Source: Sphingobacteriia bacterium RIFOXYC2_FULL_35_18 (lineage in GTDB: Bacteria > Bacteroidota > Bacteroidia > Chitinophagales > Chitinophagaceae). Taken from it: a stretch of DNA of 64,000 nt. The stretch is taken from positions 1 through 64,000 of the forward strand of contig MIAG01000010.1 of the NCBI GenBank assembly GCA_001829005.1. The letters are read 5' to 3'. The position numbers and the translations under genes were made by a program. Under the pieces are notes generated by a model. The model was not told the DNA's origin, made no database searches, and saw nothing but the letters and a program-made list of their open reading frames with translations. Shown here in pieces: positions 28,031-37,587 of the stretch (its first letter is position 1; each line of letters opens with the position of its first letter).

Positions 28031-28717
28031 CTATTTTATTTCAAATGGCAATTTACCATTAAGGCTACCAGTCGATTTCAAGGGTTTGAAACGCACAAAC
28101 ATATCTTCACTATACCATTTTTCTTGGTGGGTTTTCTTTACTACTTCTGCATGCTCTTTCATTTTATAAGCGAACTGACGCATTTGTTCTTTACTTTCCC
28201 AAATGCTGAATGTGGCTTGTTTTATCCAAGGTACTTCGCCAATACCAACAGAGGTAATAAATCCATCTGCACCAGCCATTTGTTGTGCAATGGCATCAAC
28301 ATGCGACCAGAATCGGCCTAGTTGCGATGGTCGAATCGTTGCTCTAGTGAGTATTCCAATTGCTCCTTCATAGCTGGATTGTTTGGGTAAGTCTCCAAAA
28401 ACAGTTTTCCCATCCCAAGTTCCATGACCTTCAATGGGGTCAAGTTGAAGCTCCCAAATTTCTACGCCGAAAAACTTCCACCAAGTGCTAATGAACGAAG
28501 GTCTAAAACCAGCATTGTCTTTTGTACTAATGGTTAATAAAGCCCATTGTCTCCAATCTGGTGTTTTATCGAAAGTGCCATTTCTTCCACATCCCATCAA
28601 TTTATAGAATTTAGTTTTTTTGCTCATCCAAAGCGGAAGTCTAAAAAAAGCCATGGACAAAAAACCAGCCCAACCTAAAAAATGGGGGTACCTAACTATA
28701 CTTAAAGTAGCAATCAT
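28031..28717 (-). CDS. CrtA-like (spheroidene monooxygenase family) protein
   Basis: 228 residues. The pattern matches the CrtA family: FLGWAGFLSMAFFRLPLW near the start, KLMGCGRNGTFDKTPDWRQW, ILTRATIRPSQL, ADGFITSVGIGEVPW and ATFSIWESKEQMRQFAYK. CrtA itself is a heme monooxygenase that oxidises carotenoids in phototrophs. No carotenoid genes are in this window, so the substrate is unknown. It starts 26 bases from hutI, divergently, so the two promoters must overlap or lie inside the genes. Confidence 0.78.
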   Translation of the reverse strand: MIATLSIVRYPHFLGWAGFLSMAFFRLPLWMSKKTKFYKLMGCGRNGTFDKTPDWRQWALLTISTKDNAGFRPSFISTWWKFFGVEIWELQLDPIEGHGTWDGKTVFGDLPKQSSYEGAIGILTRATIRPSQLGRFWSHVDAIAQQMAGADGFITSVGIGEVPWIKQATFSIWESKEQMRQFAYKMKEHAEVVKKTHQEKWYSEDMFVRFKPLKSTGSLNGKLPFEIK

Positions 28718-28743
28718 ACATTAAATTAAACTAATTTTCGGCA

Positions 28744-29982
28744 ATGAAATGGGTGATTCAACATATCAAACAATTGGTTAACACTAGAACCAATTCAATA
28801 GTTCTAAGAGGTGCAGAACTTTCGAAACTTCCAATTATTGATAATGCATTTCTAATAGTTGAAAATGGAATTATTCAAGCATATGGTGCTATGCATGAAT
28901 TATCAGCAGAACATTTAGATGGGGCTGGGGTGATTGATGCCGCCGGTGCTTCGGTACTGCCTTGTTGGTGCGATAGCCATACTCATTTGGTTTTTGCAGC
29001 AAGTAGAGAAGATGAGTTTGTACATAAAATCAATGGATTAACCTATGCTGAAATAGCAGCAAAAGGGGGGGGGATACTCAATTCTGCCCGTAAAATAGCT
29101 TTAGCTAACGAAGAAGAACTGTATGTACAAGCAATGACTCGTTTGCAAGAATTAATGAAACTAGGTACAGGTGCTATTGAAATAAAAAGTGGCTATGGGC
29201 TTAATACGGCCAACGAGTTGAAAATGTTGCGGGTAATTAAACGTATTAAAGAAACGGCTCCCATTCCTGTAAAAGCGAGTTTTTTAGGAGCACATACCTT
29301 TCCATTGGAATTCAAAGAAAACCATGATGGATATATAAATCAAATAATACAGGAGATGTTGCCTGCAATATCCCAGGAGCAATTAGCCGACTATATTGAT
29401 GTTTTTTGTGAGGAAGGTTTTTTTAGTGTTGCAGAAACCCAGCGCATTTGCGAAGCTGGAATAGCGCATGGATTAAAACCGAAAATACATGCCAATCAAT
29501 TACATGCCTCAGGAGGAGTAGAGCTAGGGGTTCAATTAGGAGCCATTTCAGTAGATCATTTAGAAACCATGAATGCGGCTGCTATTCAAGCATTAAGTAA
29601 TTCAACTACCATTGGCACCATGCTACCCACAGCAGCCTTTTTTCTAAGAATGCCTTACCAGCCGGCAAGAGAACTCATTCGTGCAAATGCAGCATTAGCA
29701 ATTGCTTCAGACTACAACCCAGGCTCAAGCCCTAGTGGGAATATGAATTTTGTAGTTGCTTTAAGTTGTATACAAATGAAGTTATTGCCCGAAGAAGCTA
29801 TTAATGCAGCCACTATTAATGGGGCATTTGCAATGGAATTAGAAAAGGAAGTAGGAAGCATCACGATCGGTAAGCGAGCTAATTTAATATTTACATATCC
29901 CATTCCTTCATTGGCATACATGCCTTATTCATTTGGAACTAATTTGATTGATAAGGTTATGATTAATGGTCGGTTTATTTAA
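28744..29982 (+). CDS. hutI: Imidazolonepropionase
   Basis: 412 residues, amidohydrolase fold, third step of histidine breakdown (imidazolonepropionate to formiminoglutamate). Metal ligands are in CDSHTHLVFAASREDE; GGGILNSARK, AIEIKSGYGLNTANE, FLGAHTFPLE and ASDYNPGSSPSGNM are family signatures. The formiminoglutamase gene follows after about 40 bases, so the pair is probably co-transcribed. hutH and hutU are not in the window. Confidence 0.94.
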   Translation: MKWVIQHIKQLVNTRTNSIVLRGAELSKLPIIDNAFLIVENGIIQAYGAMHELSAEHLDGAGVIDAAGASVLPCWCDSHTHLVFAASREDEFVHKINGLTYAEIAAKGGGILNSARKIALANEEELYVQAMTRLQELMKLGTGAIEIKSGYGLNTANELKMLRVIKRIKETAPIPVKASFLGAHTFPLEFKENHDGYINQIIQEMLPAISQEQLADYIDVFCEEGFFSVAETQRICEAGIAHGLKPKIHANQLHASGGVELGVQLGAISVDHLETMNAAAIQALSNSTTIGTMLPTAAFFLRMPYQPARELIRANAALAIASDYNPGSSPSGNMNFVVALSCIQMKLLPEEAINAATINGAFAMELEKEVGSITIGKRANLIFTYPIPSLAYMPYSFGTNLIDKVMINGRFI

Positions 29983-30024
29983 TTATATTTAAGTAACTGA
30001 ATTGTTCACTTAAATTACTTGACC

Positions 30025-31077
30025 ATGCACCATTTTAAATTTTATCATAAACAGGATGTACTTTCTGTAACTAAAATTCGTCGGTTCGAAACTAAGTTGG
30101 GTGAGCGGGTACAAGTGCTTGCCAATCCAGCAAATATAGAAGCGAGCTTGCAAGAGAGTTCTGCCAATTATATTATTCTAGGAATTCCTGAAGATATTGG
30201 CGTAAAAGCAAATGGGGGAATAGGTGGTACCGATAGTGCTTGGTTGGCTTTTTTAAAAGCATTTTTGAATATTCAAAGCAATGACTTTTTAGAAGGTAGT
30301 AATATGATGGTGTTGGGGCATTTTGATTTTGCATCTATTGCAGAACTGATAGATCAAAATGCTTTTAATGAGGAAGAAAAAATGGCTGCATATAGGCATG
30401 CGGTTAATACGATTGATGATTCGGTTGAACAATTGATACATATCATTACCCAAAACAAAAAAATACCAATTGTTATTGGTGGTGGGCATAATAATGCATA
30501 TCCCTGTATCAAAGGTGCAGCAAAAGGATTCTATAAAGCTGGTGTTATTCCTATTGCTCAAATTAATGCCATTAATTTAGATGCACATGCCGATTTTAGG
30601 CCTATGGAAGGAAGGCATAGTGGGAATGGTTTTTCTTATGCAGAAGAAGATGGTTATTTAGAAAAATACTGTGTTATTGGCTTGCATGAAAATTATATTC
30701 CACAAAATGTATGGATGGATATGGTGAATAATCCTTTTATAGACTGCATTACTTACGAAGACATTTTTGTGCATGAAAAAAGAACATTTATTCAAGCTGT
30801 AGCACATGCAACATCATTTACAGATGATACTTTATGTGGTATTGAATTAGACATGGATGCTATTGCCGATACTTTGTCTAGCGCACAATCCAAGGTTGGA
30901 ATTACTCCTGTTCAAGCAAGACAATATATGCAATATGCAGCTGCTGATACCAAAGCTGCATACTTACATATTTCTGAAGGAGCCGTGCAATTGTCTAACG
31001 GAGACAAAGACCCAGGTACTGGTAAACTAATCAGTTATTTAGTGAGTGATTTTGTGAAAGGGCATATGATATATTAA
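30025..31077 (+). CDS. hutG: Formimidoylglutamase (arginase-family hydrolase)
   Basis: 350 residues from the ATG at 30025 (MHHFKFYHKQD); a TTG two codons earlier is less likely. Binuclear manganese motifs of the ureohydrolase fold are visible: IVIGGGHNNAYP, NLDAHADFRPMEGRHSG and GIELDMDAIAD. It cleaves formiminoglutamate to glutamate and formamide. Agmatinase or arginase activity is an alternative, but the position after hutI supports HutG. Confidence 0.9.
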   Translation: MHHFKFYHKQDVLSVTKIRRFETKLGERVQVLANPANIEASLQESSANYIILGIPEDIGVKANGGIGGTDSAWLAFLKAFLNIQSNDFLEGSNMMVLGHFDFASIAELIDQNAFNEEEKMAAYRHAVNTIDDSVEQLIHIITQNKKIPIVIGGGHNNAYPCIKGAAKGFYKAGVIPIAQINAINLDAHADFRPMEGRHSGNGFSYAEEDGYLEKYCVIGLHENYIPQNVWMDMVNNPFIDCITYEDIFVHEKRTFIQAVAHATSFTDDTLCGIELDMDAIADTLSSAQSKVGITPVQARQYMQYAAADTKAAYLHISEGAVQLSNGDKDPGTGKLISYLVSDFVKGHMIY

Positions 31078-31120
31078 CTTTTATTTTACAGTTTAATTTT
31101 TTTACTGTGCCAACTCGTCG

Positions 31121-31256
31121 TACATTTGCGGCGGAATTGAGCAATTATTTAAGAGTATTTCTCAGGTAGACAAATAGAAGGCCATTCTATTCTAACGGTA
31201 ACAAAAAATTTCCTACCCTGCTCAACAACATTTGTAAAAAATAAAATAATAATACA
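31121..31256 (+). promoter_or_regulatory. Promoter box and structured 5' leader of small-protein gene
   Basis: TACATTTG (31121-31128) matches the -7 box; no good -33 motif is seen. The leader can form nested pairs: TTGAGCA (31137-31143) with TGCTCAA (31219-31225), GGTAG (31165-31169) with CTACC (31213-31217), and hairpin AATAGAA/TTCTATT (31173-31191, 5-base loop); a 3-base GAG/CTC hairpin at 31153-31163 is weak. This could be a cis-regulatory RNA or a separate small RNA. It matches no riboswitch recognised. Confidence 0.45.
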
Positions 31257-31460
31257 ATGAAAGGTGAAGTTATGCCTTCTATCGTACAGATAGACAAGGC
31301 GCATTTAAGCGAATTAGTACAAGAAGTAAGAGAAACATTGGCAACAGACATGTTTGTACAAAACAGAGAAGAAAAAAAGAAAGCATTTCGTGCAGTTGAT
31401 CTTTGGAAGATTCACAGAGAAATGAAGTCTGCAAATAGAAATTTTAAATCACAGTTCTAG
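31257..31460 (+). CDS. Small conserved-looking protein of unknown function
   Basis: 67 residues, charged and probably helical (SELVQEVRETLATDM, REEKKKAFRAVDLWKIHRE), without signal peptide or membrane segment. The start ATG at 31257 follows an A-rich stretch; an ATG at 31272 with AAAGGTGA upstream is an alternative. A well-placed -7 box, a folded leader and a strong terminator just after the stop argue that it is a real single-gene unit. No family is recognised. Confidence 0.7.
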   Translation: MKGEVMPSIVQIDKAHLSELVQEVRETLATDMFVQNREEKKKAFRAVDLWKIHREMKSANRNFKSQF

Positions 31461-31479
31461 TTGCTGTTAACTTGTTAAT

Positions 31480-31516
31480 ATCCGCTGCAGATATCATATT
31501 TGTAGCGGATTTTTTA
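31480..31516. terminator. Terminator between small-protein gene and GH20 gene
   Basis: ATCCGCT (31480-31486) pairs with AGCGGAT (31504-31510), with a largely paired inner stem, followed by TTTTTT. It terminates the plus-strand small gene; its T run overlaps the stop codon of the minus-strand GH20 gene. Confidence 0.85.
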
Positions 31517-33160
31517 TTTTGGAGATTTACTAATATCCCATTTGGTAAAGTCTTTAAACCAACTACTGTTCCAGTACAGGTATCTTGGTATGGCGTTTAG
31601 TTCTAGTCTTTTTAAAAAGTCTGAGTAATTCTTTTTTTCAGGCATGCTCCAAAGTGTTTCACTTAATGCAGTCATTCTTGGAAATATCATATAGTCTACC
31701 TTTTTTTCATTACCCATGTATTCTGTCCAAACATTGGCTTGTCCTCCAATAATTTTGTTGCCTAATCCTCTTTGAATTATGGCTATTGGAATAGGATTGT
31801 AATTGTACACTGCTTCCAATGGATTATATCCATGAATGGCTAAGCTGTCTTTTGGATCCTGTGACTGATAGTGGTCGAAATAAAAGGGTTTGCCAGGGGT
31901 GTTGATTACTTTGAATCCTTTACTTGCCGCTTCAATTGCTTGCTTTTCTGTTCCCCAATTCATTACAATGGTTGAAGTATCTAAATCGCCTTCGTTTATT
32001 TCATGCCAACCAATCGTTTGTTTCCCTTTCGATTTAAGGTGTTTGGCAATAAACTCAATAAAATAGGTTTGTAATTCAGTTTCGTTTTTTAACCCTTTTT
32101 CTTTCATGAAAGCTTGTGTTGCAGGGTCTTGTTTCCACCAAATTTTACTGCACTCATCGCCCCCAACATGAATATAAGGTGAAGGGAAAAGCGCCATTAC
32201 TTCATCAAATACTTTTTCTAAAAAACGAAATGTGGCTGGTTTGGGTGCCAGTACATTATTTTGTCTATTGTACATACCCCAAGTAGTGGCAACTTTCCAG
32301 TTCGTATCTGGTTTAGTACTCAGTTCTGGATAAGCTGCAATTGCAGCACGACTGTGTCCGGGTATATCAATTTCAGGTATTACTGTTATGGCCCTAATAG
32401 CAGCGTATTGCACAATTTCTTTTATTTCTGCTTTTGTATAGAATCCGCCGTAACGGGTTCCATCGTATTGAGCAGGGCTATCTTTAAAATGGCCAATCAA
32501 AGTTTCATTTCTATAAGATCCTATGGTGTTCAGTTTGGGGTAAGCCTCCATTTCAATTCTCCAACCTTGGTCGTCTGTTAAATGCCAATGAAAAGTATTG
32601 AATTTATGAAAAGCTAAATAGTCAATGTATTTTTTGATATAGCTTACTGGAAAAATATGTCTTACTACATCTAAATGCATACCTCTATATGCAAATCTTG
32701 GATGATCTTCAATATGTACCGGTGAAATTTTTATTGAATTAAATTGGCCAATGGGAATTATCTGTAAAAGACTTTGAATGCCATTGATTAGCCCTCTTAA
32801 ATCGTGATAGTCAATTTGGATGATTTGTTTATTTATGTTTAACTCATATTTCTCTGCTGTATGATTCAGCGATCTGTTCTGGACAAGGTAGATCCCATTT
32901 GTGGAAATGTTATATTGATCTATTCTTTTTTTTACACTTAGTAATAAACCAGTTTGTTTTGCAATATTTTCTTTAAGGTAAAGAGCTTGAGCTTCATATG
33001 GATCTTCATAAAATATGTTCTGATTATTGTCTAAAACAAAAGGTTCAGGGCTGTGTGGATAACTAATAAACGCTGGCTTAGGTATGATATTATTTGCATT
33101 TTGTGCGATACAATAAAAGCTGGTGAATAATAAACAGTAGATAAAAAATAATCTTCTCAT
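31514..33160 (-). CDS. GH20 beta-N-acetylhexosaminidase, second copy
   Basis: 548 residues with a signal peptide (about 1-20). Catalytic pair Asp335-Glu336 in IHVGGDECSKIWW; FHWHLTDDQGWRIE and EIDIPGHSRA match the family. It is clearly related along its length to the GH20 at 20195-21853, for example RFAYRGMHLDV and GGQANVWTEYMGN, but is not a recent copy. It stands alone, divergent from the folate cyclo-ligase gene. Confidence 0.92.
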   Translation of the reverse strand: MRRLFFIYCLLFTSFYCIAQNANNIIPKPAFISYPHSPEPFVLDNNQNIFYEDPYEAQALYLKENIAKQTGLLLSVKKRIDQYNISTNGIYLVQNRSLNHTAEKYELNINKQIIQIDYHDLRGLINGIQSLLQIIPIGQFNSIKISPVHIEDHPRFAYRGMHLDVVRHIFPVSYIKKYIDYLAFHKFNTFHWHLTDDQGWRIEMEAYPKLNTIGSYRNETLIGHFKDSPAQYDGTRYGGFYTKAEIKEIVQYAAIRAITVIPEIDIPGHSRAAIAAYPELSTKPDTNWKVATTWGMYNRQNNVLAPKPATFRFLEKVFDEVMALFPSPYIHVGGDECSKIWWKQDPATQAFMKEKGLKNETELQTYFIEFIAKHLKSKGKQTIGWHEINEGDLDTSTIVMNWGTEKQAIEAASKGFKVINTPGKPFYFDHYQSQDPKDSLAIHGYNPLEAVYNYNPIPIAIIQRGLGNKIIGGQANVWTEYMGNEKKVDYMIFPRMTALSETLWSMPEKKNYSDFLKRLELNAIPRYLYWNSSWFKDFTKWDISKSPK

Positions 33161-33255
33161 GACTATTGGAATAATTGGATGGGTATAAAAATATCAAAAT
33201 GATTGGCTATTTGGTAAATTGCAGGGTAGTATTTACCACCGTTCAGCAAATTGTT

Positions 33256-33822
33256 ATGCTTAAAGCAGATTTAAGAGAGATTTATATTAATAAAAGAAAT
33301 GCATTAGTAGGGTCAGACCGATTGAAATTGGACGATCTCTTATTGATTCAATTTCAACAAATCAATTTTGAAAACATACAAACTGTTTTAAGTTATTGGC
33401 CAATGGCTAATAAGTCAGAGCCCAATACCCATTTGTTCAATGGCTATTTGAGACATATGATACCACAACTACAATTGTGTTATCCTGTGGTACAAGGTCA
33501 AGAAAAAATGAAAGCTATCTTGGTAGATGAAGATACCGTGTACCAAACAAATCAGTGGGGCATTACAGAACCAAAGACGGGTGAAACAATCGAATTAATT
33601 AATATTGATTTGGTTTTGGTTCCCTTATTGGTTTTTGATGAAGCGGGTTTTAGAGTAGGATTTGGGAAAGGGTATTACGATCGATTTTTGGCTGAAAAAG
33701 GGGAGCATACTGCTTTAATTGGATTTTCTTACTTTGATCCAATACCCTTAATCAGTGACACCCACGAATTTGATATACCTTTACATCTAGGTATTACCCC
33801 TAAGCGTATTTATGAATTTTAA
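33256..33822 (+). CDS. 5-formyltetrahydrofolate cyclo-ligase
   Basis: 188 residues from the ATG at 33256 (MLKADLREIYINKRNAL), which gives the usual family length; an upstream TTG would add 27 residues that do not match. It converts 5-formyl-THF to 5,10-methenyl-THF using ATP. The C-terminal signature is FRVGFGKGYYDRFLAEK, and VPLLVFDEAG precedes it. It overlaps lpxK by 11 bases. Confidence 0.9.
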   Translation: MLKADLREIYINKRNALVGSDRLKLDDLLLIQFQQINFENIQTVLSYWPMANKSEPNTHLFNGYLRHMIPQLQLCYPVVQGQEKMKAILVDEDTVYQTNQWGITEPKTGETIELINIDLVLVPLLVFDEAGFRVGFGKGYYDRFLAEKGEHTALIGFSYFDPIPLISDTHEFDIPLHLGITPKRIYEF

Positions 33823-34897
33823 TACCATTTTTCTTAAATCATTTCGAGTACTATTGCTGCCATTGGCGGCAATATATGGTTTAGTTATCATGATTCGAAA
33901 TCGGTTGTTTAACAAGAATATACTCAAGTCTGCTGCTTTTAATTTTCCTATTATTTGTGTAGGCAATTTGGCTGTTGGCGGAACTGGTAAGTCTCCAATG
34001 GTAGAGTACTTATTAGAACTATTAAGCCCTAGATTCAAAATGGCAACTTTAAGTAGGGGGTATAAAAGAAGAACCAAGGGTTATGCATTGGCTAATTCAC
34101 AAACAACTGCATTAGAAATTGGAGACGAACCCATGCAATTTGCGCTGAAATTTCCGAATGTGGCAGTGGCCGTTGGTGAGGAGCGGATTGTTGCCATCCC
34201 TCATTTATTGCAAGACCATCCTGAATTACAGGCAATAATTTTAGACGATGCATTTCAACATAGAACGGTTAGAGCTGGCTTTAATATCTTACTAACTGAG
34301 TACAGTAATTTATATACAAGCGACTTTTTTTTACCTACAGGAGACTTGAGAGACGAATGGGCTTCGGCTAATCGTGCACAAGTAATTATTGTAACTAAAT
34401 GTCCTCCTAATATGGATGAGAAAATGAAATCTACTATATTAAGAGAGCTAAAGCCTTTGCCATCACAAAAAGTCTTTTTTTCTTGTATTGAATATGGTAT
34501 ACCATATCATATTTGCGACAGTAGCATTCAATATCCCATTAATTCAATTGATGAAGTAATGTTAGTTTGTGGTATAGCTAATCCTAAACCATTGAAAGAT
34601 TATTTATTACAAAAAGCTACAACGTATTACCAGCAAGACTATCCGGATCATCATATTTTTTCAATTGACGACTTAAAAGAAATGAAGCAGAAATTTGATG
34701 ATATTTCGGCAGAAAGAAAATTATTTATTACTACGGAAAAAGATGCAGTTAGGCTGATTAAATTCAAAGACGAATTAACCAGTTTACCCTTCTTTGTTAT
34801 TCCAATAAGACACCAAATCCTTTTTGATGAATCTTGGCATTTTAATGAATTGCTGATTAAATTCATTCAAGATTTTAATTTCAATCCAACCGCATGA
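33812..34897 (+). CDS. lpxK: Tetraacyldisaccharide 4'-kinase (lipid A)
   Basis: 361 residues. It phosphorylates the lipid A disaccharide at the inner membrane. The N-terminus is hydrophobic, followed by the P-loop VGNLAVGGTGKSPMVE, LSRGYKRRTKG, and ILDDAFQHRTVRAGFNILL. This marks the organism as an LPS-making Gram-negative. Translationally coupled to neighbours: 11-base overlap upstream and 4-base overlap with the RNase R gene. Confidence 0.94.
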   Translation: MNFNTIFLKSFRVLLLPLAAIYGLVIMIRNRLFNKNILKSAAFNFPIICVGNLAVGGTGKSPMVEYLLELLSPRFKMATLSRGYKRRTKGYALANSQTTALEIGDEPMQFALKFPNVAVAVGEERIVAIPHLLQDHPELQAIILDDAFQHRTVRAGFNILLTEYSNLYTSDFFLPTGDLRDEWASANRAQVIIVTKCPPNMDEKMKSTILRELKPLPSQKVFFSCIEYGIPYHICDSSIQYPINSIDEVMLVCGIANPKPLKDYLLQKATTYYQQDYPDHHIFSIDDLKEMKQKFDDISAERKLFITTEKDAVRLIKFKDELTSLPFFVIPIRHQILFDESWHFNELLIKFIQDFNFNPTA

Positions 34898-36855
34898 GTA
34901 CCAAGAAACCAAAGTCTAAGCAAAAGCAGAAAGCAAAAACCATCACTGTTCAAACCTTGAAAGGAAAACTAGAAGTTACTCGTTCAGGAATGGGGTATGT
35001 GCTGATAGATGATCAATCAGGAGATGTATTGGTTAGGCCAAATGATTTTGGCACTGCATTAAATGGCGATACCGTAAGAGTTAAAGTGATAAGAGAGAAT
35101 GTAAGAACAGGTAAAAAAGAAGGAAAGATTACTGAAGTGGTAGAACGCAAACAAACTGAATTCATTGGTAGATTGCAAGTTTCAGCGCATCATGCATTTT
35201 TTGTGCCTGATTCAGACAAACCCATGCCAGACTTATACATTCCTATGCAGTCTATCAATGGGGCACAACATAGAGATAAGGTATTAGTAAAATTGGTACG
35301 TTGGGAAAAAGAAGATAAAAAGCCAGTAGGAGAAGTCATTAGTGTGATGGCTCCAGATGATGTGAATGATGCAGCGATGAAGGAAATTTTAGCTGAAGCA
35401 GGATTCCCACTTAGTTTTTCTGATGAAGTGATTGAAGAATCAGGAAGATTAGTAGATATTATTGACGAAGCAGAAGTATCAAAGAGAAGAGATTGTAGAG
35501 GGTTACTTACTTTCACTATTGACCCTGTGGACGCAAAAGATTTTGACGATGCTATTTCTATCAGAAAATTGGGAGATAATAAGTATGAAATAGGCGTTCA
35601 TATTGCCGACGTGAGCCATTATGTTCTACCAGAATCTGCATTAGATGCAGAAGCTTACAGAAGGGCTACATCTGTATACTTGCCCGATAGAGTAAACCCA
35701 ATGTTGCCTGAACATATTTCTAATGAGTTGTGCTCTTTAAGACCTCATGAAGACAAGCTCACTTTCTCTGCTATTTTTCAGACCAATGAGAATGGGGATG
35801 TAAAGCAATATTGGTTAGGAAGAACGGTGATTCATTCTGATCACAGGTACACTTACGAAGATGTACAACAAATTATAGAGACTAAAGAAGGGTTGCATAA
35901 GGATGAAATATTATTGTTAAATGATATTGCACAAAAATTAAGAAAGAAAAGATTCAGTAAAGGAGCGATTAATTTTTCTTCTCAGGAAGTAAGATTTCAA
36001 TTAGATGAAAAAGGTGTACCAATTGGCATTATCGTGAAAGAAAGCAAAGAATCGCATCAATTAATTGAAGAATTCATGTTATTGGCCAATAGAACGGTTG
36101 CAGAAAATATTGCTAAACAGCATGTAAATAAAAAGCCGATTCCTTTTCCTTATCGTGTGCATGATCAACCCGATGAAGAGAAACTAGCCCCATTTATACA
36201 ATATGCAAAGCGATATGGTCATAGTTTTGATATATCAACACCTCAAGCCATTGCACATAGTTTTAATGGCATGTTGGCCGATGCACATGGTAAGCCAGAA
36301 CAACATGTACTTGAGCAATTAGGTATCAGAACCATGGCCAAAGCCATTTATACACCAGAAAATATTGGTCATTATGGTTTAGCATTCGAGCATTATTGTC
36401 ATTTCACTTCACCCATTAGAAGATACCCAGATGTATTGGTACATCGAGTTTTACAATCTGTATTAGATGGGGCTCCAATGATTGATAAAAAGATGACTGA
36501 GAAATGCAAACACACCAGTGAAAGGGAGCGGGCTGCAATGGAGTGTGAAAGGGCTGGTAATAAATACAAACAAGTAGAATTTTTACAATCTCATGTAGGC
36601 GAAACTTTTGAAGGAGTGGTGAGTGGGGTTACCAGTTTCGGCTTCTTTGTAGAAACGGTAGAACACAAGTGCGAAGGATTAGTAAGTATTGTTAGCCTAA
36701 GTGATTTTGATGATTTTCGATTAGTTGAATCTGAATACAGTTTAGTGGGAAGAAGAAGTGGGCGAATATTTAAGATGGGTGATAAAGTAACTGTTACGTT
36801 GGTAGCAGCTAATTTAGAAAAACGCCAGTTAGATTTTGAGTGGGAGTTAGGCTAG
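34894..36855 (+). CDS. rnr: Ribonuclease R
   Basis: 653 residues, a 3'-5' exoribonuclease. A lysine-rich N-terminus (STKKPKSKQKQKAKT) leads to OB/cold-shock domains, then the RNB catalytic domain with DPVDAKDFDDAISI near residue 210, and a C-terminal S1 domain (FEGVVSGVTSFGFFVETVE). Shorter than the E. coli enzyme, mainly at the basic tails. It is co-transcribed with lpxK; it converges on the lutA-like gene with a 3-base gap. Confidence 0.95.
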   Translation: MSTKKPKSKQKQKAKTITVQTLKGKLEVTRSGMGYVLIDDQSGDVLVRPNDFGTALNGDTVRVKVIRENVRTGKKEGKITEVVERKQTEFIGRLQVSAHHAFFVPDSDKPMPDLYIPMQSINGAQHRDKVLVKLVRWEKEDKKPVGEVISVMAPDDVNDAAMKEILAEAGFPLSFSDEVIEESGRLVDIIDEAEVSKRRDCRGLLTFTIDPVDAKDFDDAISIRKLGDNKYEIGVHIADVSHYVLPESALDAEAYRRATSVYLPDRVNPMLPEHISNELCSLRPHEDKLTFSAIFQTNENGDVKQYWLGRTVIHSDHRYTYEDVQQIIETKEGLHKDEILLLNDIAQKLRKKRFSKGAINFSSQEVRFQLDEKGVPIGIIVKESKESHQLIEEFMLLANRTVAENIAKQHVNKKPIPFPYRVHDQPDEEKLAPFIQYAKRYGHSFDISTPQAIAHSFNGMLADAHGKPEQHVLEQLGIRTMAKAIYTPENIGHYGLAFEHYCHFTSPIRRYPDVLVHRVLQSVLDGAPMIDKKMTEKCKHTSERERAAMECERAGNKYKQVEFLQSHVGETFEGVVSGVTSFGFFVETVEHKCEGLVSIVSLSDFDDFRLVESEYSLVGRRSGRIFKMGDKVTVTLVAANLEKRQLDFEWELG

Positions 36856-36858
36856 CGC

Positions 36859-37578
36859 TTACCAACCACTGGCTAATACATCTGCTAAGTGCATCATTCG
36901 CATATTCTTTCCTTCGTGTTTAGCGCAGCCATCAATATGCATTAAACAGCTCATATCTGTACTAATCAGTACTGTTGCGCCGGTATCGGAAGCATTGTTT
37001 ATTTTTTGATTGCCCATTGCAATACTGATGGGTTCAAATTTTACTGCAAAAGTTCCACCAAAGCCACAGCAGGTTTCTACATCATTCATTTCTACCAGTT
37101 CTAAACCTGCTACTTGATTTAATAATAACCTTGGCTCATTTTTGATTTTACATTCTCTTAACGCTGCGCAACTATCGTGATAAGTAGCTTTTTCATTCAA
37201 CACTGCACCAAAATTTGTTTCTTTCAATACGTTTACTAAGAAATCAGAAAATTCAAAAATTCGCTCAGCAGTTTTAGCTGCCTGTGTTTTATATGCTGAG
37301 TTTTCAAATAATTGTTTATAGTAATTTTTTACAAAGCCCACACAGCTTGCACTGGGTGCAACAATAAAATCAGCTCCTTCAAAATCTTGTAAAAACTTGG
37401 TGCATACTTCTTTTGCCTCTCCATGAAATCCGGCATTAAAAGCAGGCTGTCCACAGCAAGTTTGTGCAGTATTATAATGAACAGTACATCCAGCTTTCTT
37501 CAAAACTTTTACCATATTAAATGCCACATCCGGGTAGAGTTGATCTATAAAGCAAGGAACAAAGATTTGTACGTTCAT
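36859..37578 (-). CDS. lutA: LutA/YkgE-type (Fe-S)-binding protein
   Basis: 239 residues with two CCG-type cysteine-rich domains: TAQTCCGQPAFNAGF in the first half and VETCCGFGGTFAVKF in the second. Proteins of this family carry iron-sulfur clusters and act with LutB and LutC in L-lactate oxidation, or as GlpC/heterodisulfide reductase-like subunits. LutB and LutC are not adjacent, so its partner is elsewhere. It lies 9 bases downstream of ribH. Confidence 0.85.
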   Translation of the reverse strand: MNVQIFVPCFIDQLYPDVAFNMVKVLKKAGCTVHYNTAQTCCGQPAFNAGFHGEAKEVCTKFLQDFEGADFIVAPSASCVGFVKNYYKQLFENSAYKTQAAKTAERIFEFSDFLVNVLKETNFGAVLNEKATYHDSCAALRECKIKNEPRLLLNQVAGLELVEMNDVETCCGFGGTFAVKFEPISIAMGNQKINNASDTGATVLISTDMSCLMHIDGCAKHEGKNMRMMHLADVLASGW

Positions 37579-37587
37579 CTATTGAAA

